The notes under the pieces were generated by a model. It saw only the letters and a program-made list of their open reading frames with translations. It searched no databases and was not told where the DNA came from. Both the position numbers and the translations under genes were made by a program. From the IMG/VR virus record IMGVR_UViG_3300043449_002292, positions 62,001 to 126,000 of that record: a stretch of DNA of 64,000 bases. The stretch is one strand, 5' to 3'. This DNA comes from a virus. Shown here piece by piece: positions 8,500-16,879 of this stretch (positions are counted from its first letter, which is position 1; each line of letters opens with the position of its first letter).

Positions 8500-9670
8500 G
8501 TTGCTCCTCCTCTATGTATGCAGGAGAGAGGGAAAGCTCAAAGTGACCCAGGCCCTCAACATCGAGGCCACGACGTGTGAGTGCCGCGAGTCGATCCACG
8601 CTTCCGGGATGTACGTCAACCAGCAGGGCATCGTGGAGAACATAGCAGGGGATGACGTCGAGATCCTCTGCCTCGATGCTCTCCAGCAGGTCGCCGAATC
8701 CACCGAGAGCGACATCCACCGCGGTCGACTGCGTGAAGTGTGAGATGAGCAGGTGCTGCTCGGTCGCCTCCGGGAGGGGGCGTCCCCAGTGACTCCTGAT
8801 CGCCCCCTCCCGCGCGAGCTCGGACGACAGGCGCCCCCGCAGGCCTGAGAGTCCAAAGTAATCCTCGATCTGCTTGATCACCCGCGTGTTAATGGACCCA
8901 AGCTCCTCTGTGATACCAGCGCGTGATGAGCCGTAAAGCATCTTCAACGTGGCAAGCTTCACCTGCCTGCGATTCGCAGCCCCTCCGAGCCTCTCTGCGA
9001 CATCAGAATAGATGTCAACAGGTGCAGACCCATTGGCGAGTAGACGTAGGACTCGGGGCTCGAGGGACACAAAATCGATCTGCGTCATCCGTCCACCATC
9101 GAATCGGCTCGCGAGGATCCTCCGGTGATCCTTCTGCAGCGTGAGAATTCGCGGGCCCTCCCTCACGGTAAGGCGACCCGTCGCCGTCGCATGGGAGTAG
9201 ATAGGTGGCTGGCACATGAAATCCGGACCTGGCTCGAAGCTGTCAAGCACGCTCGTCGATGATCGTCCCTGCTCGATGCGGAGGGAGGAAAGGTCAACCC
9301 GGCAGGGCTGCAGCTTCGAAAGAACCCGGCGGGAGCCTGCAAGACAATCCGCGTAATCGCCCAGTGCCTCAAGGGTGTCCAGGACCGTGCCCTCGATCCC
9401 TCGCAGGTGCTCACCGAGGATGCGCTGCGGGATCACGAGCGGCCATGGAATGGGACCGCGAGCGAGACCCTCCATCGAGAGACGATACTCTGCCGGAATG
9501 AAGTCCGGAACCTCATGCCCGATCGTTTCCATGAGCGCGCCCAGGGACCTTATCTGGGTGTGATCACCCAGGATCCACGACGAATCAGGGGCACGACCCC
9601 ACGAGACCTGCGCTTCATCGATAACAAGATCGCGAGCTGAGTTGAGCGCTCGACCTGAGATTGCAAGCAT
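8468..9670 (-). CDS. Family A DNA polymerase, polymerase domain only
   Basis: Template-directed DNA synthesis. The 400-residue chain retains the palm and fingers motifs of the DNA polymerase I family. A template-binding segment TATGRLTVREGPRILTLQK is at about 162-180. Motif A is TQIDFVSLEPRVLRLLA, with catalytic Asp 199. Motif B is RRQVKLATLKMLYGSS (Arg 234/235, Lys 238, Tyr-Gly 246-247). A QSTAVDVA segment precedes motif C, YVLHDALLVDV, with His 346 and Asp 347. Motif C has Ala where the family normally has Glu (HDE to HDA). The roughly 150-residue N-terminal part is too short for a 3'-5' exonuclease domain. No T4 gp43-type family B polymerase lies in this window, so this could be the replicase, perhaps with a separately encoded exonuclease. 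I recall such a split in Rhodothermus phage RM378. No clear Shine-Dalgarno precedes the ATG. Confidence 0.88.
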   Translation of the reverse strand: MLAISGRALNSARDLVIDEAQVSWGRAPDSSWILGDHTQIRSLGALMETIGHEVPDFIPAEYRLSMEGLARGPIPWPLVIPQRILGEHLRGIEGTVLDTLEALGDYADCLAGSRRVLSKLQPCRVDLSSLRIEQGRSSTSVLDSFEPGPDFMCQPPIYSHATATGRLTVREGPRILTLQKDHRRILASRFDGGRMTQIDFVSLEPRVLRLLANGSAPVDIYSDVAERLGGAANRRQVKLATLKMLYGSSRAGITEELGSINTRVIKQIEDYFGLSGLRGRLSSELAREGAIRSHWGRPLPEATEQHLLISHFTQSTAVDVALGGFGDLLESIEAEDLDVIPCYVLHDALLVDVHPGSVDRLAALTRRGLDVEGLGHFELSLSPAYIEEEQHVSDQTQAAG

Positions 9671-9700
9671 GCTGAATAGTAACCTGGGTCAGGATCAATT

Positions 9701-12700
9701 TCACCCTGCCGCATCAGCAAGGCACTCCTCGATCTTCGCCTGCAGGAGAGCCGCAGCCTCCTCACCGAGCAGCGGTAGAAGGGCGGGCAGGTTCTGAAGA
9801 ACAGCGATGAGAGCGGCGAGCTTCTGGGCCGCGGCGGCGACCTGAGCGGCCTTCGCAGCAGCCTCCTCAGCGGCGGCGGCGGCAGCAGCGACATCTATCC
9901 GCGTCTGCTCAGGGATCGCGGCGAGCAGGGCGTCCGCGGCCTGCTCGGCCTTTTCATTAATCTCGGCCTCGACTTCGGCAGCAAGCCTTGTCAGTTCCTT
10001 TTTCGCTTGAACCTCGAGATCATGGATGAATTCGTGCAGATCATCGCAGGCGTTATTAACCTGGCTAGTGACCGCCGTCGTTACGTCCTCTGTTGAGGGT
10101 GTGGGAGCGGCTGGCTCCAGTATTCCGACCGCTGGGGACGTTTTCGTTGTGTCAGAGAAATCCACCACAGCTTTCGCGAGCTGCTGATTGATGCTCGAGT
10201 ATGTCGGAAACCCAGCGCTGTATGCCATCTGAAGCTCTGTCTTGAACCCATCCTTACCGATGGTCGAGTCGACGGAGACCACGAAGTAGCAGCTATCGAT
10301 GGAAGTTCCCGTTCCAAAATCAACGAAAAATCGTTGCATCGGGTGGAAAAGAGGGCATCCGATTGTGGTCATTCCGAGCTTCGCCGGAAGCACCTGCATC
10401 GGCACACCGGAATCGACATTCTCATCCGCCCTTTCACCGTCAGAGTTGAAAGCACGGCCGAGGAGCATGTTCGCCATTGCGGCGTTTCCACCTGTCGTGA
10501 GAGATGCATTCACAACCGCCGACGTTGATGAGCCGTAGATGATAGTTGGCATACCGGCCGCGACGACTCGCTTTATTTCATCGTAGCTGCCCGCCACACG
10601 CAGAAGGACAGTGCCGTTTTCGACGTTTCTGATGACACTTTCGACAGTTTGTTCAGCCGAGGAGATCCTTTGCAAGCTCGCCTTATCGACAGTCTCGAGA
10701 ATACCAGCGTCCAGTCCAGCTTTCACCGCAGCGAGGGCAGCGTTCTCCTTCTGATCGTTATTACCCGATCTAACGTACTCTGATACGGGAATCTGGATCA
10801 TGCTCAGCTCGTTGTCCTTTGCCGCTGTGATGATCTCCGATAGCGTTGAGCTCGGCTCCATGGCGCTATCGTAGACATGCAGCTTGATCAAGGTCTTGGG
10901 CCTACCAGTTTCTTGATTGATGAGCGGTTCGCCTGCCTCGTCCAGGAGCTGACAGCCCTCGACGTGAACCTGCACGCGCCCAAATTTGATCTTCCTCTCG
11001 GGTATTCCAACCTCGCTAAGACGCTCCTCGAGGGTGAGCGCGGAGTTGGGTCTGAACGTTCCCTTGTACGGCTTGCCGTCGCGGCCTGTCAGGGTCACTG
11101 GTTTAAACTCTAAAGACTCTGCCTTGCCCTCATTTCCTGCCTTCTGGTTGTAAAAACCCGCCATTAGGTAAGCTCGTGCTGGCGCGAATGAGACGAATCG
11201 ATCATTGAGGAGACGGATGAATGACCTCGAGGAGAGCTCAGGGGTCTCCTTCACCTCCTTCAGGACCGCCGCCTTGAGACGACCCGCCTCTATCGGAAAG
11301 CAGCTGATCGGCAGGTCATGGACCGCTCCCGCGAGCTTGTTGAACGGGTAGAAGATGACCTGAACCTCCTCGTATTGCTTGGTGTTCAGGATAGGCTCCG
11401 CGACCATCTTCATGAAGACCGACCCGAATGAGTAGTATTCTGTTAGTTTCGAGAATGCTCCGCTATCGTAAACTGCCGTGCCCTTTTTCGCCTCCCCCGT
11501 CTGCGTTTTGGTCAAGTTCCCGTTTGCGTCTTTCGTCTCACCAACGATGAGGTTAGACGCCAGCGCGGCGCAGCGGTTTGGGTCTGCCACGAAAGGTGCT
11601 GCCAACTCATCGGACTCAAATTTGGGAAGTGAACTGAAGATGCTCTCGTAGGTTTGCGTGACCTCCTTCGCAAATTTTTCGGCCTCCCCGGAGACGTTGC
11701 TGGCGTTCGTTAGCACGGTCCTCCCGTAAAGTTCGAGCAGCTTGGAGCTGATCTCGGCGTCGGCGCCTTTGCTTTGCAGCAGATCCTTGATCTCGCCCAT
11801 CCTCTCCTTGTTACCAGCAGCTTTCAGGGCACCCGCGGCGTCCTTCAAGGTGTCAAGCACGTCGTACTGGGCCATCGAGGGTGTGGTCCCCCGACCTCGC
11901 AACTCAGCAAGACGATCGTTGATGGCCTCGACCAGCTTCTCCAGTGCAGGTAGCACGTTTGAATTTCCGCGCGGACCCGTGTTGAGCAGATCCATGCTTC
12001 CCACCGTCTGGATGGACAGGGTAACCTTAATCTGCCCGCCCTCCTCAAAGGAGTACGTGGAATTCGAGACCCTGTATCGTGCCTGGTGCTTCAAGGAATC
12101 GAGGAACTTGCCTATTGGATTTTTGGAGTCGATTCCGCCCTCAGGATGCGACCAACCGTAGGTGATATCGAGGAATGTCGTGCCGTAGAGATCAGGTCGA
12201 ACGAAGGCAGCCATCTCGCGAAGCCGCGAGCGATCGTGAATTACGAGCTCAAGCCTGCCTGTCGTGAAATCAGAGATGCTGCCCTGCATTTTCGTTGTCA
12301 GCTGCAGGTTCCCAAGGCTCGCGATGGGACGTAACCTGTCAATAACAGGCACGAACTCGAACCCCACCTCCCCCATGTTCACCAGCGTCTGTGGGGAAGT
12401 GAACAGCTCGATCCCGGAACGGGTCCCCAGCCCGAGGTCCAAAACTTCGCTTTTAACGTTCTCCGCCTGACTGGCGAGGATGGAGCTGTCGGCTGACCCG
12501 AGGCTCGGGGGATTGAGGAAGCCGTGGAGGGTCAACGCGGGGGCGACGGTTCCGACCGCGCGGCGTGTGCTCACAAGCTCCAGGTTGATGTATGGGACGC
12601 ACTTGCTGAACTCCAACGTCGGGATCGCGTTCATGAAAATCTCGATCGCACCTGTGTCCTTCACCATTGGACTCATGAACGGATTGAACACGGAGATAGC

Positions 12701-13216
12701 GTAAAAATTCTGATCCTTGATCGTCGGTTCAACTTTGAATTCTTTTTCTTGGGAGAGAGCTTGGGGGTTTGATATTATACCCGTCGGCTCCTTCACCTCG
12801 AATTTGTCGGTGGTACGTGTTGGAACAGCATAAAACTTAAGCTGTCCCTCGTTGGAAAGATCGTCATTTATGATGTATTTTTTAAGCTCATCAGGTGACT
12901 TTGACGCAGCCTGCACGAACTTGCCTATGCACACCGAGCCGTAGACGAGCTCTGCCACGAGATCCGACAGCGTATTTCCAGTGTCGTATGAGACGGAGCG
13001 TGTGATCTTCGCCGACTTCTTCAGAATATCCGCAAGCTGCGTCGCGTCTATGGCGTTGCGGGTCCTGTCCTGCTGCGCTTGAGCAAGGCCTGCCCGCACA
13101 TCTTCGAACTGCTCGGAAAGGCTCCAAGATTGCTCGATAAAAGCACCATCGGTGACAGCCTGGAAGTAGGTGGCAAGATCCTTGACAGCCTGCGAGACGA
13201 GGGGTGAGCGTGGCAC
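9701..13216 (-). CDS. Large baseplate structural protein, possible hub (gp27-like)
   Basis: A 1171-residue virion protein. Around residues 300-400, a segment with LELVIHDRSRLREMAAF and LDITYGWSHPEG resembles the hub domain that begins many gp27-like baseplate proteins, where a property or constraint statement is followed by an ITYGW-type strand. A later stretch (TTIGCPLFHPMQRFFVDFGTGTS) resembles the C-terminal part of the same fold. The last 130 residues are an alanine/glutamate-rich coiled coil. It starts with GTG directly after the LysM gene stop, with GAGGT 8 nt upstream. Being last in the block tape measure, tube-initiator-like, LysM, this protein, it sits where hub genes are usually found. 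The virion role is fairly sure; the hub assignment is tentative. Confidence 0.7.
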   Translation of the reverse strand: MPRSPLVSQAVKDLATYFQAVTDGAFIEQSWSLSEQFEDVRAGLAQAQQDRTRNAIDATQLADILKKSAKITRSVSYDTGNTLSDLVAELVYGSVCIGKFVQAASKSPDELKKYIINDDLSNEGQLKFYAVPTRTTDKFEVKEPTGIISNPQALSQEKEFKVEPTIKDQNFYAISVFNPFMSPMVKDTGAIEIFMNAIPTLEFSKCVPYINLELVSTRRAVGTVAPALTLHGFLNPPSLGSADSSILASQAENVKSEVLDLGLGTRSGIELFTSPQTLVNMGEVGFEFVPVIDRLRPIASLGNLQLTTKMQGSISDFTTGRLELVIHDRSRLREMAAFVRPDLYGTTFLDITYGWSHPEGGIDSKNPIGKFLDSLKHQARYRVSNSTYSFEEGGQIKVTLSIQTVGSMDLLNTGPRGNSNVLPALEKLVEAINDRLAELRGRGTTPSMAQYDVLDTLKDAAGALKAAGNKERMGEIKDLLQSKGADAEISSKLLELYGRTVLTNASNVSGEAEKFAKEVTQTYESIFSSLPKFESDELAAPFVADPNRCAALASNLIVGETKDANGNLTKTQTGEAKKGTAVYDSGAFSKLTEYYSFGSVFMKMVAEPILNTKQYEEVQVIFYPFNKLAGAVHDLPISCFPIEAGRLKAAVLKEVKETPELSSRSFIRLLNDRFVSFAPARAYLMAGFYNQKAGNEGKAESLEFKPVTLTGRDGKPYKGTFRPNSALTLEERLSEVGIPERKIKFGRVQVHVEGCQLLDEAGEPLINQETGRPKTLIKLHVYDSAMEPSSTLSEIITAAKDNELSMIQIPVSEYVRSGNNDQKENAALAAVKAGLDAGILETVDKASLQRISSAEQTVESVIRNVENGTVLLRVAGSYDEIKRVVAAGMPTIIYGSSTSAVVNASLTTGGNAAMANMLLGRAFNSDGERADENVDSGVPMQVLPAKLGMTTIGCPLFHPMQRFFVDFGTGTSIDSCYFVVSVDSTIGKDGFKTELQMAYSAGFPTYSSINQQLAKAVVDFSDTTKTSPAVGILEPAAPTPSTEDVTTAVTSQVNNACDDLHEFIHDLEVQAKKELTRLAAEVEAEINEKAEQAADALLAAIPEQTRIDVAAAAAAAEEAAAKAAQVAAAAQKLAALIAVLQNLPALLPLLGEEAAALLQAKIEECLADAAG

Positions 13217-13510
13217 TTAGGTGGACCTCAGGGCTTCCGACAGGTCCGTCGGAATGAGAACGCGCGTGCCCGGTGGCACCTGCAACCACCAACCTATCTC
13301 GGAGGCTGCCGCGATCACCCACCAGTACTTACCGTCACCGTAATACTGCCCAGCGAGCTGATCGAGTCGCTGGCCCTCGGCGAGAGTGATCTCGCTGACC
13401 TGCAACCGACCTGCACGAACCGCATCGCGGAGCTTCAGGAACGAATTTGCCGTGGAGAGACGTTGCGGTGTTCCAACGATAATATCTTTCTGGTATCTGC
13501 TGACTGCCAT
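13217..13510 (-). CDS. LysM-domain baseplate protein (T4 gp53/P2 gpX type)
   Basis: This 97-residue protein contains a LysM-like fold. The segment ITLAEGQRLDQLAGQYYGDG is followed by KYWWVIAAASEIGWW and a PPGTRVLIPTDL strand. Small LysM proteins next to the hub are a standard part of contractile-tail baseplates, for example T4 gp53 and P2 gpX. There the LysM domain joins wedge or hub parts rather than acting as a lytic enzyme. It is placed between the 1035-residue tail protein and the hub-like gene, and its stop abuts the hub GTG. No catalytic residues are expected or seen. Confidence 0.8.
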   Translation of the reverse strand: MAVSRYQKDIIVGTPQRLSTANSFLKLRDAVRAGRLQVSEITLAEGQRLDQLAGQYYGDGKYWWVIAAASEIGWWLQVPPGTRVLIPTDLSEALRST

Positions 13511-13528
13511 CTCTGGTATCCTTGGGTA

Positions 13529-16500
13529 TTAGAATAACTTCTGAAGCACGCTTTGTTTATAAGCCTCTTCATATGCTACCTTGGAGCCTGCGTTGTCTCC
13601 CCGCTCGAGAGTGCGAGTTTGAGTTCCGGCCCCATACGGCTCGCTATCCCCGCCCTCGACCACGGAGTTGATGAGATTTCCGATGGGATAGATCGGCGCC
13701 CTGTTGAAGCCCTCATGATCGAGGCCCGGCGCGATGTCATGGATGGGCTCAAGGGATACCTGCACCTTGCAGGCGCGGGGAGCACGGTTACCGGGTCCAT
13801 CCTCACCAGCGCCCCAGACGATGCCCTGATCCATCCAGGTGAACTGCAGCTGCGTAACAACGCCGGCAAGTCCAAGCCCACGTGTGGTCTCGAAAGATCT
13901 GACGATCGCATTATTCTCGGGATCATAGAATGACGTCACATCTGCGCTTGCGTCGAACCCCGCGGCGGCGGCTTTGGAATATTTTTCAGGGTCTACTATT
14001 ATCGATTTTCCGATAGGCAAACCCAATCCCTCACCGCTGATGATTCTGAAAATGTTGTCGTAATATTCACCAGATAGAGCCGGGTCTTTTATAGCAGTCC
14101 CCTCCGACTCAAGCTCAACTAAATGCTTGCCGTCAAAAGTCGCGTAAACTCCGGGTGAGATCGTATAGAGCGTGCTCGCCGCGAAACCAGCCGTAGCCGT
14201 GCTCTGCTTTTTTTCCTTGTCCTGATACCCAAATATTCTCTTGAGATTGAATCTTGAGTAATTGGATCGTATGAGATCCCCAATTCGAACCCTCACCACC
14301 GGGGTCGCTGTGGGTATTTGAGAAAATGGTTGCGTGAATTTAAAGTCCGAAGTAGTTCCTACTTTCGCTGTTAGATCACGACCCTTCGACCACTGAGGAT
14401 ATACCATCGTGGTGAGCTTGTTAATCTGCCACCACATGTAATCAAAATCATCAGGGTTCATGGCCACTATGTTAAACGAGAACCCGACCGAACGCTTGGT
14501 GTCCTTGTATGTCTTAACCTCCTCGATTCGACCGTAACCACCCGCGCTGTTGTAGTTTGCTGTGTAGCTGTCGCTGAGGTCCTCGAGGAACGCGTGAAAC
14601 GCTATGATCTCGTTTGTCCTTAGGTCCTGAAAGTAGAAGGGCATGTACTCGGCATCGAGCGTCGACTCAATCGCAGATACCTGCTCGGGAGAGAATCTCA
14701 ACCGCCCGTTGACATCGCCTTGCGTTGTTACAGACTTAATTCGATAGGAAATTCTGCTGTTACTTTCATCTAGCAGGGAACGATAGGATTGTGTGATATC
14801 AGAGGGAACAAGATGATACGAGGGTAGATCGTATAACGCGTAGCTTGTGCCACGTCGATTTTTGATCTTGTCACCGTAAACTCGTCTTGCTCCGAACCCC
14901 TGCATTAGAACCTTCTGACCGCCCGTATTTGACAAGGGATCAAAGTTCGCATACACGACATCGGGGTCGGACTCGAGGTCCGTCTTACGGTAATCTATCG
15001 CAGCAGCTTGCGTGTAAGCTAGATCTCCGATCTGGGCCAGCGTGTTAACGAACTTGAAGAGCTTCGAATCGAATATGCTCGGACCGCTGCCGATTCCGAC
15101 GATGTCCAGGGCTGCCGCGCCGACTGCGGATCCGAAATTTTCGATCGAGCTTCCAAGTGCAGCGGTATCCCGATTGAGCTCACGAATGATACCCATGTAG
15201 TACTGTCGTGATGTGGAATCAGCGTAGATGACAAGGATCCGAGCCGTGATCTCTCCGAGGAGTACAGCCGTGTTACCGTTGAGAATGATGCCAAGATCAA
15301 GGATAAGGGACGGATCGATACCGTAAGAGACACCCAGGAACGACGCGAGACCCGCAACGACGCAATCGCCGTATCCAACGAGCTTGTTGGTCGGCATGTA
15401 GATGGGATTCTGCAACGAGAGACCCGTTAGATCACTGAGAGCATTCAAACCCTGCGTGAGCGTGCCGAGCAGCGAATCCGCAGGCTCATACTTGAATTTC
15501 CCGGACTTTAACTTCCTTGGATTTCTCAAGCCAGAGTTTACCTCGGCTGGAACATCACCCTTTTCGCCCCCGGGTATTAGACCGATCACGGCAGCGGCAA
15601 GGACGGCAGCGACGAACGTGCCGCCCGTGACGAAAGCTGCGAACGCGGCTTGACTTGTGGTGGCACCTGTGAAGGTAGCATCGGGACTGAAAGGAACGGG
15701 CCACACACGACTGGCGTATCTTCCGTCCGTGTTGCCCAAACCATCATCACTCGTGATCGCGTCCTGACCACCGTTCGCCATCGTTCGATTGAGATCGTCC
15801 AGGGACGTTCCCTGCGCGGCGACAGCGACCCTGATGGGCTCCTCAAGCTGCGAGATCCCACCCGGTCCCGCTAGCCACTGATTAAAATCTTCATACTTGG
15901 CGGGTTCCACGCCCATCGCCGAGACCATCAGGTTGCGACCGATCTCACCGAGATCTTTAACATCCGTGAGCTTCACGTCCGAGACATCGTAAGATGATCC
16001 CAGGGACCCAACCCCGAGCCTGACCCTCTTGCTCGTTGCCGCCCCATCATCGACCGTGAAGCTTCTATCATCGAAAGTATCACCGCCATCGACGGTGAGA
16101 TTTCCTGAGTAGAGATTCTTGTTTGAGAGTGCCTGGCCGATCGAGCTCACGTAAGCTTTGGCACCAGCCGTCGTTGTCTTTACGGCACCGTCCGCTGCGT
16201 CCGAGCCGACGACACCGGATAGCAGCTCGTGACCGCTGAGCTCGACGGAATCGTTCGCCTCGCCGAGCGGTCCTGTTTTTACGATATCCTCGATCAAGGC
16301 ACCGTCGAGGGGCGAGCCCGGCAACCCATCACGGTAAGCGGCGTCACGCAACCCGGACTGATCCGAGAACCCACGCTCCTCTATCGAAAGGTCATTAAGG
16401 GGAAAGGGGTTCGCATGTGGAGGAGGGTTCGGTCCGTTGTACTCGACGATGTCCTCGGTCGGAACGACCCCCTTCGTCAAGCTGCTGATGTAGCTCCGCA

Positions 16501-16636
16501 AGGTCTGTCGGTTAGCTGTCGAGTAGTCGTTGTCACCCGGCTCGATGATCCCATCACCATCCGGTGTGGTCGTGTCACCGAGCCCAGTTCGAGCTTCGAA
16601 CTTTGGAACTGGTGGGGTAAATCTCGTGCTTGACAT
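13529..16636 (-). CDS. Tail/baseplate structural protein, possible tube initiator
   Basis: A 1035-residue protein encoded just after the tape measure and a 78-residue gene. The N-terminal 300 residues are polar and low in complexity. A hydrophobic Ala/Gly segment lies near residues 330-355 (AAFVTGGTFVAAVLAAAVIG). The second half holds a compact region, PFYFQDLRTNEIIAFHAFLE to YPQWSKGRDLT, and an end portion with HDIAPGLDHEGFNRAPIYPIG. These have the look of the tube-like domains of baseplate proteins that start tube polymerisation (T4 gp48/gp54), but I cannot prove homology. The ATG shares a base with the preceding stop (TGATG), so translation is likely coupled. Confidence 0.65.
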   Translation of the reverse strand: MSSTRFTPPVPKFEARTGLGDTTTPDGDGIIEPGDNDYSTANRQTLRSYISSLTKGVVPTEDIVEYNGPNPPPHANPFPLNDLSIEERGFSDQSGLRDAAYRDGLPGSPLDGALIEDIVKTGPLGEANDSVELSGHELLSGVVGSDAADGAVKTTTAGAKAYVSSIGQALSNKNLYSGNLTVDGGDTFDDRSFTVDDGAATSKRVRLGVGSLGSSYDVSDVKLTDVKDLGEIGRNLMVSAMGVEPAKYEDFNQWLAGPGGISQLEEPIRVAVAAQGTSLDDLNRTMANGGQDAITSDDGLGNTDGRYASRVWPVPFSPDATFTGATTSQAAFAAFVTGGTFVAAVLAAAVIGLIPGGEKGDVPAEVNSGLRNPRKLKSGKFKYEPADSLLGTLTQGLNALSDLTGLSLQNPIYMPTNKLVGYGDCVVAGLASFLGVSYGIDPSLILDLGIILNGNTAVLLGEITARILVIYADSTSRQYYMGIIRELNRDTAALGSSIENFGSAVGAAALDIVGIGSGPSIFDSKLFKFVNTLAQIGDLAYTQAAAIDYRKTDLESDPDVVYANFDPLSNTGGQKVLMQGFGARRVYGDKIKNRRGTSYALYDLPSYHLVPSDITQSYRSLLDESNSRISYRIKSVTTQGDVNGRLRFSPEQVSAIESTLDAEYMPFYFQDLRTNEIIAFHAFLEDLSDSYTANYNSAGGYGRIEEVKTYKDTKRSVGFSFNIVAMNPDDFDYMWWQINKLTTMVYPQWSKGRDLTAKVGTTSDFKFTQPFSQIPTATPVVRVRIGDLIRSNYSRFNLKRIFGYQDKEKKQSTATAGFAASTLYTISPGVYATFDGKHLVELESEGTAIKDPALSGEYYDNIFRIISGEGLGLPIGKSIIVDPEKYSKAAAAGFDASADVTSFYDPENNAIVRSFETTRGLGLAGVVTQLQFTWMDQGIVWGAGEDGPGNRAPRACKVQVSLEPIHDIAPGLDHEGFNRAPIYPIGNLINSVVEGGDSEPYGAGTQTRTLERGDNAGSKVAYEEAYKQSVLQKLF

Positions 16637-16872
16637 CAGAATCTCCTGGGCTGCCGACGACCGGGCTGCTTGGGGGTCGTATCGACCCCAGCTTTATTTA
16701 GTGAGGAGGCGAACTTACCCATCGCGTCTCCAGGTAGTCCAGCGCAGAGGTGCTCATAGGGTTTAAGCTGCTCCGCAAGTGCTGCGATCGCAGCTGGACG
16801 ATCGGCCTCAGGCACCTGCTCGAGAAGCGATTGATAGATGGGAGTCATCTTAAGGAGTTCTATGAGGGTCAT
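16636..16872 (-). CDS. Small protein downstream of the tape measure, function unknown
   Basis: A 78-residue protein, probably helical in its first 60 residues (MTLIELLKMTPIYQSLLEQV, then EADRPAAIAALAEQL), with a basic Pro/Arg-rich tail (PGRRQPRRF). It lies 7 nt after the tape measure gene and overlaps the next gene by one base. The position suggests a tail assembly or baseplate accessory role. No family is recognised. Confidence 0.7.
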   Translation of the reverse strand: MTLIELLKMTPIYQSLLEQVPEADRPAAIAALAEQLKPYEHLCAGLPGDAMGKFASSLNKAGVDTTPKQPGRRQPRRF

Positions 16873-16879
16873 GTTCTAT

